This document shows, one piece after another, positions 1 to 8,794 of a stretch of 64,000 bases of DNA; positions within the stretch are counted from its first letter, which is position 1; each line of letters starts with the position of its first letter. Under the pieces are notes generated by a model that made no database searches, was not told where the DNA came from, and saw only the letters and a list, made by a program, of their open reading frames with translations. The stretch is from Thioclava electrotropha (GTDB lineage Bacteria; Pseudomonadota; Alphaproteobacteria; Rhodobacterales; Rhodobacteraceae). Both the position numbers and the translations under genes were made by a program. The stretch is taken from positions 1 to 64,000 of the forward strand of contig NZ_CP053562.1 in the NCBI RefSeq assembly GCF_002085925.2. The letters run 5' to 3'.

Positions 1-496
1 TTCGCCGAGCTATTCGGCGAAGCGCTTTGCCGAGGCAGGGATCGAGATCGATTTCGTGCAGGACAACCATTCGGTCTCGGAGACCGTGGGCACGGTGCGC
101 GGGTTGCATTTTCAGGCCCCGCCCCATGCGCAGGCGAAGCTGGTGCGCTGCGGCCGTGGGCGGCTCTGGGATGTCGCGGTGGATATCCGCAAGGGCAGCC
201 CGACCTATGGCCAGTGGTTCGGCACGGAGCTGAGCTTCGAGAATGGCAAGCAGCTGCTGATCCCGGCAGGCTTTGCGCATGGGTTCGTCACGCTCGAGCC
301 GGGCACCGAGATCGTCTACAAATGCTCGGATTACTACGCGCCCGAGTGTGAGGGCGCGATCCGCTGGGACGACCCGGATCTGGGCATCGACTGGCCGCTT
401 TCCGCAGGAATAGAGCCTGTTTTGTCCGGTAAAGATGCCGAGGCGCCGCTGTTTGCCGGGCTCAAAAGCCCCTTCACCTGGGAGGGCGCAGTATGA
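1..496 (+). CDS. rfbC: dTDP-4-dehydrorhamnose 3,5-epimerase (5' end outside window)
   Basis: This enzyme epimerises C3 and C5 of dTDP-4-keto-6-deoxyglucose, the third step of dTDP-L-rhamnose synthesis in the cytosol. The frame is open from base 2, so the N-terminus lies outside the window; about 164 residues are visible of a usual 180-190. The conserved RGLHFQ segment, with the family's catalytic-type His, and the PAGFAHGF and [10 protein letters not shown] segments of this cupin-fold family are present. The C-terminal [11 protein letters not shown] stretch is also typical. The stop overlaps the start of rfbB (ATGA-type overlap), which indicates translational coupling in the rfbC-B-D-A operon. 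Family assignment is secure. Confidence 0.95.
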   Translation, partial: SPSYSAKRFAEAGIEIDFVQDNHSVSETVGTVRGLHFQAPPHAQAKLVRCGRGRLWDVAVDIRKGSPTYGQWFGTELSFENGKQLLIPAGFAHGFVTLEPGTEIVYKCSDYYAPECEGAIRWDDPDLGIDWPLSAGIEPVLSGKDAEAPLFAGLKSPFTWEGAV

Positions 497-1530
497 AGAT
501 CCTCGTCACCGGCGGCGCAGGTTTCATCGGCTCCGCGGTCGTCCGTCTCGCCGTCTCGCGCGGCCATGAGGTGGTGAACCTCGACGCGCTGACCTATGCC
601 GCCTGCCTCGAGAATGTCGCGCCCGTCGCCGACAGCCCGCTTTATGCTTTCGAGCAGGCCGATATCCGCGACCCCGAGGCTTTGACGGCGATCTTCGCCC
701 GTCACAGGCCCGACGCCGTGATGCATCTCGCCGCCGAAAGCCATGTGGATCGTTCGATCGACGGCCCCGGCGCCTTTATCGAGACGAACGTGATGGGCAC
801 CTACAACATGCTGCAGGCGGCGCGTGCCTACTGGGAGGGTGAAGGCCGCCCCGACAGCTTCCGCTTCCATCACATCTCGACCGACGAGGTCTATGGCACG
901 CTCGGCGCAACGGGCCAGTTCACCGAAGAGACGCCCTACGCCCCGAACAGTCCCTATTCCGCCTCGAAAGCGGGCTCGGACCATCTCGTGCGCGCCTGGC
1001 ACGAGACCTATGGCCTGCCGGTCGTGCTCACGAACTGTTCGAACAATTACGGCCCCTATCACTTCCCGGAAAAGCTGATCCCGGTCGTGATCCTGAACGC
1101 GCTCGCGGGCAAGCCGCTGCCGATCTATGGCGACGGCTCGAACGTGCGCGACTGGCTCTATGTCGAAGATCACGCCGATGCGCTGCTCTTGGTGCTGGAG
1201 AAGGGCGCCTTGGGCCGCAGCTACAATATCGGTGGCGAGAACGAGCGGTCGAATCTCGAGCTGGTCCAGACGATCTGCACCATTCTCGACAAGCTGCGTC
1301 CGGGCGATGCGCCCTATGCCGATTTGATCACCTTCGTCACCGACCGCCCCGGCCACGATGCGCGCTACGCGATCGACCCGACCCGCATCCGCGAGGAGCT
1401 GGGCTGGCGGCCGAGCGTCACCGTTGAAGAGGGGCTCGAGCGCACGGTGCGCTGGTATCTCGAGAACGAGGATTGGTGGCGCCCGCTGCTGGAGCGGCAC
1501 GGTGTCGGTGAAAGGCTGGGCAAGGCATGA
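493..1530 (+). CDS. rfbB: dTDP-glucose 4,6-dehydratase
   Basis: An NAD-dependent extended short-chain dehydrogenase (345 residues, normal length) that converts dTDP-glucose to dTDP-4-keto-6-deoxyglucose. The N-terminal GGAGFIG nucleotide-binding loop is at residues 7-13. The catalytic triad region STDEVYG is at 129-135, and the YxxxK pair is Tyr155/Lys159 within [24 protein letters not shown] and [12 protein letters not shown] are diagnostic segments of RfbB/RmlB. The ATG overlaps the rfbC stop by 4 bases and the gene's own stop overlaps rfbD by 4 bases, so the operon is tightly coupled. Confidence 0.97.
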   Translation: MKILVTGGAGFIGSAVVRLAVSRGHEVVNLDALTYAACLENVAPVADSPLYAFEQADIRDPEALTAIFARHRPDAVMHLAAESHVDRSIDGPGAFIETNVMGTYNMLQAARAYWEGEGRPDSFRFHHISTDEVYGTLGATGQFTEETPYAPNSPYSASKAGSDHLVRAWHETYGLPVVLTNCSNNYGPYHFPEKLIPVVILNALAGKPLPIYGDGSNVRDWLYVEDHADALLLVLEKGALGRSYNIGGENERSNLELVQTICTILDKLRPGDAPYADLITFVTDRPGHDARYAIDPTRIREELGWRPSVTVEEGLERTVRWYLENEDWWRPLLERHGVGERLGKA

Positions 1531-2372
1531 TCCTCGTCTTCGGACAGACCGGCCAAGTCGCGCAGGAGCTGCAGCGCCTCGTGCCCGATGCGGCGTTTTT
1601 AGGCCGGAATAGGGTCGATTTGCGTGATCCCGGCGCCGCAGCTGAGGCGATCCGGGAAGCCAAGCCCGAGGCCGTGATCAACGCAGCGGCCTATACCGCC
1701 GTTGACAAGGCCGAAGAAGAAGAGGCGCTCGCCCAAGTGGTCAACGGTGACGCGCCCGCGGCGATGGCCGAAGCCTGCCGCGACCTTGGCATCCCGTTCG
1801 TTCACATCTCCACCGATTACGTTTTTGACGGCTCGGGCGAGGCGCCGTTCAAGCCGACCGACCCGACCGCTCCGCTTGGCGCCTATGGCCGCACAAAGCT
1901 CGCCGGCGAAGAAGCGATCCGGGCTGCGGGTGGCCCCTTCGCCAATCTGCGCACCAGCTGGGTCTTCTCGGCCCATGGCGGGAACTTCGTGAAGACGATG
2001 CTGCGCCTGTCGGAAAGCCGCGATCGCCTGACGATCGTGGCGGACCAAATCGGCGGGCCGACGCCGGCGAAGGCAATTGCCGAGGCCTGCCTGACCATCG
2101 CGAAGGAATTGCAGCGCTCGCCTGAGAAGAGCGGCGTTTACCATTTCTCAGGCTCTCCCGATGTAAGCTGGGCAGGCTTCGCGCGAGAGATCTTCGCGCA
2201 GGCCGGGCGCGGCGTGACGGTGGAGGATATTCCCACCGCCGATTATCCGACGCCTGCGAAACGGCCGCTCAATTCGCGGCTCGACTGCAGTGATCTGGCC
2301 GTGTTCGGCCTGACGAGACCCGATTGGAGATCGGGATTGGACGAGGTTTTGACCGAATTGGGGGCGAAGTGA
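1527..2372 (+). CDS. rfbD: dTDP-4-dehydrorhamnose reductase
   Basis: Reduces dTDP-4-keto-L-rhamnose to dTDP-L-rhamnose with NAD(P)H, the last step of the pathway. The protein has 281 residues. It begins with the Rossmann loop FGQTGQVA, carries STDYVFDG near residues 95-102 and the YxxxK pair Tyr120/Lys124 (YGRTK). RPLNSRLD near the C-terminus is typical of RmlD. It overlaps rfbB by 4 bases and rfbA by a shared base (TGATG). Assignment is secure. Confidence 0.96.
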   Translation: MILVFGQTGQVAQELQRLVPDAAFLGRNRVDLRDPGAAAEAIREAKPEAVINAAAYTAVDKAEEEEALAQVVNGDAPAAMAEACRDLGIPFVHISTDYVFDGSGEAPFKPTDPTAPLGAYGRTKLAGEEAIRAAGGPFANLRTSWVFSAHGGNFVKTMLRLSESRDRLTIVADQIGGPTPAKAIAEACLTIAKELQRSPEKSGVYHFSGSPDVSWAGFAREIFAQAGRGVTVEDIPTADYPTPAKRPLNSRLDCSDLAVFGLTRPDWRSGLDEVLTELGAK

Positions 2373-3238
2373 TGCGCAAGGGGATCATTCTGGCGGGCGG
2401 CTCGGGCACGCGGCTCTATCCGATCACGATGGGCGTCTCGAAGCAGCTTCTGCCGGTCTATGACAAGCCGATGATTTACTATCCGCTGACGACGCTGATG
2501 CTGGCGGGCGTTCGCGAGATCGCGGTGATCACGACGCCGCATGATCAGGAGCAGTTCATCCGCACGCTCGGCGATGGCAGCCAGTGGGGGCTGAACCTGA
2601 CCTATATCACCCAGCCCTCGCCCGACGGTCTGGCGCAGGCCTATCTGCTGGCCGAGGAGTTCCTCGCGGGCAGCCCTTCGGCGATGGTTCTGGGCGACAA
2701 TATCTTCTTCGGCGCCGGGCTGGGCGAAATCCTCAAAGCGGCGAATGCGACCACGGATGGCGGCACCGTCTTCGGCTACCGCGTCCGCGACCCCGAACGC
2801 TACGGCGTGGTAGATTTCGACGAAAACGGCACCGTGCGCGCGATCATCGAGAAGCCCGAAGTTCCGCCCTCGCAATTCGCGGTGACGGGTCTCTATTTCC
2901 TCGACGAGACCGCGCCCGAACGCGCCAAGACGATCACGCCTTCCGCCCGTGGCGAGTTGGAGATCACCTCGCTTTTGGAAACCTACCTGCATGACGGTGC
3001 GCTCTCGGTCACGCAGATGGGCCGGGGCTTCGCCTGGCTCGACACCGGAACGCATGGCAGCCTGCTCGACGCGGGCAACTTCGTCCGCACGTTGGAGGAG
3101 CGGCAAGGCCTTCAAAGCGGCTCGCCCGACGAGATCGCCTTCGAGAAAGGCTGGATCAGTGCAGACGCACTCGCCGACCGGGCAAAGAAATTCGGCAAGA
3201 ACAGCTATGGCGAATACCTGCTGCACCTGATCGAGTAA
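2372..3238 (+). CDS. rfbA: glucose-1-phosphate thymidylyltransferase
   Basis: Makes dTDP-glucose from dTTP and glucose-1-phosphate, the first step of dTDP-rhamnose synthesis. The ATG at 2372 overlaps the rfbD stop; a further in-frame start 48 bases upstream would add a non-homologous extension and was rejected. The resulting 288 residues match the family. The N-terminal nucleotide-binding signature GGSGTRLYP and the segments [23 protein letters not shown] and WLDTGTH are all diagnostic of RmlA. It is the last of the four rhamnose genes; the glycosyltransferase gene follows after 6 bases. Confidence 0.97.
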   Translation: MRKGIILAGGSGTRLYPITMGVSKQLLPVYDKPMIYYPLTTLMLAGVREIAVITTPHDQEQFIRTLGDGSQWGLNLTYITQPSPDGLAQAYLLAEEFLAGSPSAMVLGDNIFFGAGLGEILKAANATTDGGTVFGYRVRDPERYGVVDFDENGTVRAIIEKPEVPPSQFAVTGLYFLDETAPERAKTITPSARGELEITSLLETYLHDGALSVTQMGRGFAWLDTGTHGSLLDAGNFVRTLEERQGLQSGSPDEIAFEKGWISADALADRAKKFGKNSYGEYLLHLIE

Positions 3239-3244
3239 GCGACC

Positions 3245-4153
3245 GTGGCGCGGGTCACGATCCTGATGGCGACATGCGATCCGGGTCCGGAACTGCGCGA
3301 TCAACTGGAAAGCCTCGCGGCGCAAACCCATCGGGATTGGCTTCTGATCGTCGGGGACGACAGCCGAACCGACGCCGCGCATAACGTCTTGGCGGAGTTT
3401 GCGCGCAGCCATGATGTTCAGATCGTGAGAGGCCCGCGGATCAGCGCGGGAGGGAATTTTCTGTCTCTGCTGCAGGGGATCGACAGCGCGCAGCAGGATT
3501 ACATCGCCTTTTGCGATCAGGATGATGTCTGGCTGCCGGATCGGCTTGCACGCGGGATTGCCGCATTGGGCGAGGGGGAGGCTGCGCTCTATTGCAGCCG
3601 GACTTGGGTTTGCGACGCCAATCTGGAAAACCAACGCCTTTCCGCCCGACACACGCGCCCACCGTCGTTTCGCAATGCGCTGGTGCAGAATATCGCGGCG
3701 GGAAACACCATTCTCCTGAACCCAGCCGGGGCCGAACTGGCCATCTCGGCGGCACGCGAACTGCAGGCCGCGCCGCGCCATGACTGGTGGCTCTATCAGC
3801 TGTTCACAGGGTGCGGCGCGCGGGTCATTTATGATGCGGAGCCCACGCTTCTCTACCGCCAACACGGCGGTAATGCGGAAGGGGCGAACGTCACAATGCC
3901 TGCCAAGCTCTCGCGGCTCGGGCGCATGCTGTCCGGCGATTGGCGGTGCTGGATCGACGATCAATGTGCAGCTCTCACTGCATCGGCGCATCGGTTCACG
4001 CCCGAGAACCAAGACATTTTTGATCGCTTCAAGAGGATGCGCGAGGCGGCGTTTTCGACCCGTCTGAAAGAATTCGCCCGGCTGAGGCTCTATCGGCAAA
4101 GCCGGGCGGCTACGCTTGCCCTTTGGATCGGGGCCGTGTTTCGGCGTATTTAG
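3245..4153 (+). CDS. family 2 glycosyltransferase, possibly a rhamnosyltransferase
   Basis: A GT-A fold glycosyltransferase of 302 residues starting at GTG (3245), 6 bases after rfbA. Visible motifs are VTILMATC at the N-terminus, the nucleotide-sugar binding acidic segment GDDS (37-40), and FCDQDDVW (89-96), the DxD-containing signature common in rhamnosyltransferases of family 2. No transmembrane segment is evident. Placement directly behind the complete dTDP-rhamnose gene set suggests it uses dTDP-rhamnose for a surface polysaccharide; the acceptor is unknown. It ends 4 bases from the convergent chrR gene with no obvious terminator between them. Confidence 0.85.
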   Translation: MARVTILMATCDPGPELRDQLESLAAQTHRDWLLIVGDDSRTDAAHNVLAEFARSHDVQIVRGPRISAGGNFLSLLQGIDSAQQDYIAFCDQDDVWLPDRLARGIAALGEGEAALYCSRTWVCDANLENQRLSARHTRPPSFRNALVQNIAAGNTILLNPAGAELAISAARELQAAPRHDWWLYQLFTGCGARVIYDAEPTLLYRQHGGNAEGANVTMPAKLSRLGRMLSGDWRCWIDDQCAALTASAHRFTPENQDIFDRFKRMREAAFSTRLKEFARLRLYRQSRAATLALWIGAVFRRI

Positions 4154-4157
4154 GGTC

Positions 4158-4796
4158 TTAAATTCGGAAGATCGGCTGCAGCAAGCGCGGCAGAAGGCCC
4201 TTGAACTTCAGCGGCGCATCGGTGGCGGCGATGCAGATGCAGACATCCTCCATCCCCGCGATCGGCGTGTGATCGAGATCGTCATTCGCCACTTCCACAT
4301 CGCCGACGCCAAAGCGGCCGGTTTCGTCCGAGAAGGACCCCTGCAGAACCAGCGTCAGTTCCAGCCCGCCATGGGTGTGATCCGGCACTGCCATTCCCGG
4401 CGGAATATACAGGAGCCGGGCCGACCCTTCTTTATCCTCGCTCAGGATCGCTTGCTTGATGCCGCCGCCCAAGGCCCGCCAGCGCGGATTGTCGGCGCCC
4501 ATCGCCTCGACCACGGCGCCCGGATAAATCCCGGCGCGCGCAGGTTGCTCAGCGACGATCACATCGTCGTCGTCCAGCCCGTCAAACACACGTCGCCGCA
4601 AATCGTCGCTGGGGGCCATGCCTTTCAGGTCATCCAGAACCAGCCCGCCCGCCAGTTCCTCTGCTTCGAGCCGTGCGCGACACTCGTCGCACTGGCTCAC
4701 ATGCGCCGCCACGACCAGCGAGAACGCATGACCGAGCGAGCCGGTCGCGTAGGACCGTACCAACCAATCGGGCAAATGATGCGTAATCTCGGTCAT
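4158..4796 (-). CDS. chrR: ChrR-family zinc anti-sigma factor with C-terminal cupin domain
   Basis: The 212-residue product is an anti-sigma factor that holds the adjacent ECF sigma factor inactive. The N-terminal zinc anti-sigma domain shows His6, His32, Cys36 and Cys39 (HVSQCDEC), matching the spacing of the zinc ligands described for Rhodobacter sphaeroides ChrR. The C-terminal half is a cupin with the metal-ligand type segments DHTHGGLE and DLDHTP, the part linked to the singlet-oxygen response in that organism. It overlaps the sigma gene by 4 bases (ATGA), so the pair is made together. Function is inferred from homology. Confidence 0.93.
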   Translation of the reverse strand: MTEITHHLPDWLVRSYATGSLGHAFSLVVAAHVSQCDECRARLEAEELAGGLVLDDLKGMAPSDDLRRRVFDGLDDDDVIVAEQPARAGIYPGAVVEAMGADNPRWRALGGGIKQAILSEDKEGSARLLYIPPGMAVPDHTHGGLELTLVLQGSFSDETGRFGVGDVEVANDDLDHTPIAGMEDVCICIAATDAPLKFKGLLPRLLQPIFRI

Positions 4797-5380
4797 TCTT
4801 CTCTCAGATCCCTTAACTCGTGTCTAAGCTTCTCCAGCGCCAGCCGGATCCGCGATTTAATCGTCCCAAGTGCGAGACCTGTCGCCTCGCGTATTTCGGC
4901 CTGTGTGAGTTCCCCCACATAGGCCCGCTCGATGATCTCGCGCTGCGCTTCCGGCAGTGCCTCGATCGCTTGACGCAGCTGCGCCGCTTCCTGTTCCAGC
5001 CCGATCGCCGCATCGGCCTCTCGGGTTTCCCGCGTCTCGGCCTCGGCGATCAGCTCGTCTGGAACGGGCCGGGGCCGTCTTCGGATCACATCAATCTGCC
5101 GATTGCGTGCAATCCGGTAAATCCATGCCGAGGCGCGTGCCCGCGTCTCATCGTAAAGATGTGCCTTCCGCCAGATCGTGAGCATCACGTCCTGAACCAC
5201 ATCCTCCGCCGCCGCCGGCGTCATGCCGGAGCGCACCAGCATGCCCTTCAGTCGCGGAGAGAAGTGATCGTAGAGCCGCGCGAAGGCCATTTTGTCACGC
5301 TTGTCACGGACGGCCACGAGCCAATCGGTCTGCTCGCAAGCCGCCTCGGGCGTCGGTTTCGCTGATTTCCTGTCGTCCAT
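4793..5380 (-). CDS. rpoE: RpoE-type ECF sigma factor (ECF11 group)
   Basis: An extracytoplasmic-function sigma factor of 195 residues. Region 2 lies around residues 28-90 (LYDHFSPRLKGMLV, EDVVQDVMLTIWRKA, ASAWIYRIARNRQID) and region 4 around 138-187 (ALPEAQREIIERAY, GLALGTIKSRIRLALEKLR). The ATG at 5380 is chosen because GGGAAGAG precedes it and homologues start here; the frame is open to 5524, but that extension would overlap the predicted promoter at 5468-5495. It is coupled to chrR. In R. sphaeroides this pair controls the response to singlet oxygen, and the divergent operon at 5571 is a likely target. Confidence 0.93.
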   Translation of the reverse strand: MDDRKSAKPTPEAACEQTDWLVAVRDKRDKMAFARLYDHFSPRLKGMLVRSGMTPAAAEDVVQDVMLTIWRKAHLYDETRARASAWIYRIARNRQIDVIRRRPRPVPDELIAEAETRETREADAAIGLEQEAAQLRQAIEALPEAQREIIERAYVGELTQAEIREATGLALGTIKSRIRLALEKLRHELRDLREE

Positions 5381-5467
5381 TCTCTTCCCGGCAAAGGCCT
5401 GACCCGCCGCGATTGGCGGGGTCCCTGTGGTGTCGAAGTTGATGGTCGCATCTCTCAGCATGTGACC

Positions 5468-5495
5468 GATACGCAGCTTATGAGATAGCGGTTCA
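5468..5495 (-). promoter_or_regulatory. predicted RpoE-dependent promoter of rpoE-chrR
   Basis: On the minus strand TGAACC (5495-5490) is followed after 16 bases by CGTATC (5473-5468). This closely parallels the element facing the other way at 5517-5544 (TGATCC, 16 bases, CGTTAC). It would place the transcript start near 5461 and give a leader of about 80 bases before the ATG at 5380, consistent with autoregulation of the sigma gene. Inferred from motif symmetry only. Confidence 0.5.
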
Positions 5496-5516
5496 CATGC
5501 GATGCGAAAAAACTTC

Positions 5517-5544
5517 TGATCCAAACGGTAATATGCACCGTTAC
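5517..5544 (+). promoter_or_regulatory. predicted RpoE-dependent promoter of the 5571-9361 operon
   Basis: TGATCC (5517-5522), 16 bases, then CGTTAC (5539-5544). TGATCC with a CGT-type -10 resembles the promoter class used by ECF11/RpoE sigma factors of Rhodobacter (recalled consensus). The predicted transcript start is about 20 bases upstream of the first gene's ATG. The -35 elements of the two divergent promoters lie 21 bases apart. Confidence 0.55.
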
Positions 5545-5570
5545 GCCTTCAAGAGCTTGGGAGAATTCGA

Positions 5571-6881
5571 ATGTCATTTGATGCCCTGCATCCACATGCG
5601 CAACGCATCGCGATCATCGGATCCGGGATTTCCGGTCTGGCGGCGGCGTGGCAACTCGCGCCACATAATCGCGTTACCATCTATGAGGCGGAGACGCGGC
5701 TTGGAGGGCATTCGCGTACGATCACTGCGGGGCGCAAGGGCGATCAGCCGGTCGATACCGGCTTCATCGTCTTCAATTACGCGAATTATCCGCATCTGAC
5801 GCGCCTGTTCTCCGAGCTCGATGTGCCAGTCGAAAAATCCGACATGAGCTTTGGCGTGACGATCGATCAGGGCCGCATCGAATATGCTTTGCGCGACCTG
5901 AACAGCCTCGTTGCACAAAAGCGGAACCTCGCCCGGCCGGGCTTTCTGCGCATGGTCGCGGATATCGCGAAGTTCAACGCGAAGGCCGTCTCTGTCGCTC
6001 AAAGCGATGATGTGACGATCGATGCTCTGCTGGACGAGCTGAACCTGGGCGAGTGGTTTCGGCGCTATTACCTGCTGCCGATCTGCGGAGCGATCTGGTC
6101 CACGCCTGCCGATCAGATCGGCGCATTCCCGGCCAAAAGTCTCCTGCGCTTCTTCGAGAACCATGCGCTTCTCTCGGCGACCGGTCAGCACCAGTGGTGG
6201 ACGGTCTCGGGCGGATCGATCGAATATGTGAAGCGGTTGGAGGCCGCCCTGCGCCTGCGCGGCGTCGAATTCCGCACCGGCACCCCGGTCACCGCGATCG
6301 AGCGGCAGCGCAATTCAGTCACTATTTCGGCGGAAAAGGCCCTTCCGGATCAGTTTGACCAGGTCATCATCGCCACCCATTCCGATCAGGCGCTCAAGTT
6401 GCTGGCCAAGCCGACCCCAGAGGAACAGGCCGCGCTTTCGGCGGTCCGCTATCAGCCCAACGACGTCTATCTGCATCGCGACGTGGCGCAGATGCCGCGC
6501 CGCCGCGCGTGCTGGTCAAGCTGGGTCTATCAAGCCCAGACCCGTGCGAATGAGACGCGGCTTGGCGTGACCTATTGGATGAACAAACTGCAAAACATCC
6601 CCGAAAGCGATCCGCTTTTCGTCACGCTGAACCCCGATGCGCCGATTGCCGAGGAGACGATCTACGATCACGAGGTCTTCTGGCACCCGGTCTTCGATCG
6701 CGCAGCGATAAAGGCGCAGGGCAAAATCCAGTCGATACAGGGTCTGAATCGGACGTGGTTCGCTGGCGCATGGCTCCGCCATGGTTTCCATGAGGATGGG
6801 TTCGCCTCGGCGGTTAGGGTGGCGCGCGAGCTCAATCGCGGGGCGCAGCCGCAGGTCGACTTCGAAAAGGTGCCCGCATGA
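5571..6881 (+). CDS. FAD-dependent amine-oxidase-family oxidoreductase
   Basis: A 436-residue flavoprotein. The N-terminal dinucleotide-binding fold IAIIGSGISGLAAAW is at residues 13-27, followed by a conserved ETRLGGHSRT FAD-contact segment and DTGFIVFNYANYPHL. The C-terminal NRTWFAGAWLRHGFHEDG closes the FAD site. GGGAGAA precedes the ATG. It overlaps the DUF1365 gene by 4 bases. Homologues form RpoE-controlled clusters with DUF1365 and CFA-like methylases in Proteobacteria, and in R. sphaeroides a related gene set is needed to convert methylated unsaturated acyl chains to furan fatty acids. A role in acyl-chain oxidation is therefore likely; the exact reaction is not shown here. Confidence 0.88.
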   Translation: MSFDALHPHAQRIAIIGSGISGLAAAWQLAPHNRVTIYEAETRLGGHSRTITAGRKGDQPVDTGFIVFNYANYPHLTRLFSELDVPVEKSDMSFGVTIDQGRIEYALRDLNSLVAQKRNLARPGFLRMVADIAKFNAKAVSVAQSDDVTIDALLDELNLGEWFRRYYLLPICGAIWSTPADQIGAFPAKSLLRFFENHALLSATGQHQWWTVSGGSIEYVKRLEAALRLRGVEFRTGTPVTAIERQRNSVTISAEKALPDQFDQVIIATHSDQALKLLAKPTPEEQAALSAVRYQPNDVYLHRDVAQMPRRRACWSSWVYQAQTRANETRLGVTYWMNKLQNIPESDPLFVTLNPDAPIAEETIYDHEVFWHPVFDRAAIKAQGKIQSIQGLNRTWFAGAWLRHGFHEDGFASAVRVARELNRGAQPQVDFEKVPA

Positions 6882-7630
6882 GCGGCGAGTTCTGCCCCGG
6901 TCATACGGTTCATGCGCGGCGGGGCGCGATTTCCCACCAGTTCCGCTATCACGTCGACTACGTGATGATCGATCCCGACGCGCCGGGCCCGTGGCCGCGG
7001 TTTTTCTCGCGCCGCGGACGCAACCTCGCGACGGTGCATGACAATGATTACGGCGGGGCGCCCGGTCGCGGCACGGGGGCCGAATGGGTCCGCAAACAGC
7101 TCTCGCGTCACGGTGCGCCCGAAATTACGAAGCTACGCCTTCTGACCCAGCCGAAGATCCTCGGGGCCGGGTTCAACCCGGTGAATTTCTGGCTGGCCTA
7201 TGACGCGCAAGACGACCTGCGCGCCGTGATCGCGGAGGTGAACAATACCTTCGGCGATCGGCACTCCTATCTCTGCGCTACCCCGGAATTCGACCCTATT
7301 TCGGCAGAAACCGAGCTCCACGCCGCGAAAATCTTCTACGTCTCCCCGTTCCAGACCATCGCCGGGGAGTATCGTTTTCGCTTCGACATCGGAGTCGAGC
7401 ACATCCGCATCCGCATCGATCACCGAAATGGCGAGGAGGGCGTTGTGGCCACCCTCGCGACCCAACGCCGCAAACTGACTTCGGCGGCGCTTCTCGGTAT
7501 GGCGCTGCGCCGTCCGCTCACCCCGATCCGCACGCTGGGCCTGATCTACTGGCAGGCCCTGCGGCTCAAGCTCAAAGGCGCCCGCTACCTGTCGCGGCCC
7601 ACACCCCCCAGCGAGGAGATCAGCCAATGA
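6878..7630 (+). CDS. DUF1365 domain-containing protein
   Basis: A 250-residue DUF1365 protein. Recognisable features are the N-terminal CPGHTVHARRGAISHQFRY, the central ILGAGFNPVNFWLAYD, and VNNTFGDRHSYL. These proteins almost always sit beside an amine-oxidase-like flavoprotein and a CFA-family methyltransferase; their biochemical activity is not established, though a role in modifying phospholipid acyl chains is inferred from the association. It overlaps both neighbours by 4 bases, so all three proteins are translationally coupled. No signal peptide or clear membrane segment was seen. Confidence 0.88.
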   Translation: MSGEFCPGHTVHARRGAISHQFRYHVDYVMIDPDAPGPWPRFFSRRGRNLATVHDNDYGGAPGRGTGAEWVRKQLSRHGAPEITKLRLLTQPKILGAGFNPVNFWLAYDAQDDLRAVIAEVNNTFGDRHSYLCATPEFDPISAETELHAAKIFYVSPFQTIAGEYRFRFDIGVEHIRIRIDHRNGEEGVVATLATQRRKLTSAALLGMALRRPLTPIRTLGLIYWQALRLKLKGARYLSRPTPPSEEISQ

Positions 7631-8793
7631 TGCCTTTCCTGACCAACCGGATCCGCAGCGAATTCCTCGCGACCTGCGAGAAGATCGAGCAGGGGACGCT
7701 GCGTCTGCGCCTGCCTGACGGCACCGTGCGCAGTTTCGGTCGCGGGGAGCCGCAAGCCGACATGGAAATCCGCGACTGGCAGGCCGTGGTGGCGATGGCG
7801 TCGCGCGGCGATGTCGGGCTGGGCGAGTCTTATATCGCGGGGCTATGGGAGACGTCCTCGATCGAGGCGCTTCTCTCGCTGGCGCTGAAGAACCTCAAGG
7901 TCGTGGACGGTTACGCCTATGCGGGCTTCTGGTCGAACCTGAAGTTCCGCCTGATCGACCGGCTGATGCGTGCCAATTCGCTGCGCGGCGCGTCGCGCAA
8001 CATCCGGGCGCATTACGACGTGGGCAACGAGTTTTACCAGCTCTGGCTGGACGAGGGGATGAGCTATTCCTCTGCGCTTTTCGCGCCGGGCGACAGCGAT
8101 CTGCACCGCGCCCAGAACCGCAAGCTCGACCGTATTCTCGACCGTATGGGCGATGGGGAACGCGTGCTCGAGATCGGCTGCGGCTGGGGGCATTTCGCCG
8201 AACGCGCGGCCGAGCAGGGGCGTCGCGTTACCGGGATCACGATCTCGCCCAGCCAGAAAGGTTACGCCGATGCGCGGCTCGACGGGCGGGCAGATATCCG
8301 GTTGCAGGACTATCGCCATACGCCGGGGAAATTCGACCATATCGTCTCGATCGAGATGATCGAAGCGGTCGGCGAGCGCTATTGGCCGAACTATTTCCAA
8401 ACCGTGAAAGATCGACTGGCGGAGGGCGGTTCTGCGATCATTCAGGCCATAACAGTGTCTGATTCCTACTTTCCGAAATATCGCGAGACCTCCGATTTCA
8501 TCCGGCAATACACCTTTCCGGGCGGGATGCTTCTGTCCGACGGGGTGATCCGCGTTCAGGCGGCGAAGGCCGGGCTGGCGGTGAAGGAAAGCTTCGCCTT
8601 CGGGCAGGACTATGCCGAGACCTGCCGACAATGGGCCACCCGTCTGAAGGAGCGCAGCGCGCGGGCCACCGACCTTGGCTTCGGGCCGGAGTTCCTGCGC
8701 AACTGGTCCTATTATCTCGAAGCCTGCGCGGCGGCCTTCGCGGTCGGCCATACCGATGTGGTGCAGGTCCAACTGGCACATGCGAGGGCGTAA
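7627..8793 (+). CDS. CFA-family SAM-dependent fatty-acyl methyltransferase (cyclopropane synthase or UfaM-like)
   Basis: A 388-residue methyltransferase acting on unsaturated chains of membrane phospholipids. The family hallmark AHYDVGNEFYQLWLDEGM is at residues 129-146 and the SAM-binding loop VLEIGCGWGHF at 180-190. EMIEAVGERYWPNYF and the C-terminal TCRQWATRLKE are also typical of cyclopropane-fatty-acyl-phospholipid synthases. The context (RpoE-ChrR, flavoprotein, DUF1365) also fits the R. sphaeroides methylase class that yields a methylated trans-unsaturated chain, the precursor of furan fatty acids. Sequence reading alone cannot separate the two activities. It overlaps the DUF1365 gene by 4 bases. 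Confidence 0.88.
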   Translation: MMPFLTNRIRSEFLATCEKIEQGTLRLRLPDGTVRSFGRGEPQADMEIRDWQAVVAMASRGDVGLGESYIAGLWETSSIEALLSLALKNLKVVDGYAYAGFWSNLKFRLIDRLMRANSLRGASRNIRAHYDVGNEFYQLWLDEGMSYSSALFAPGDSDLHRAQNRKLDRILDRMGDGERVLEIGCGWGHFAERAAEQGRRVTGITISPSQKGYADARLDGRADIRLQDYRHTPGKFDHIVSIEMIEAVGERYWPNYFQTVKDRLAEGGSAIIQAITVSDSYFPKYRETSDFIRQYTFPGGMLLSDGVIRVQAAKAGLAVKESFAFGQDYAETCRQWATRLKERSARATDLGFGPEFLRNWSYYLEACAAAFAVGHTDVVQVQLAHARA

Positions 8794-8794
8794 A

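Noticed and set aside
2243..4099. A 618-residue minus-strand open frame
   Set aside because: Antisense to rfbA and the glycosyltransferase; composition is that of a shadow frame.
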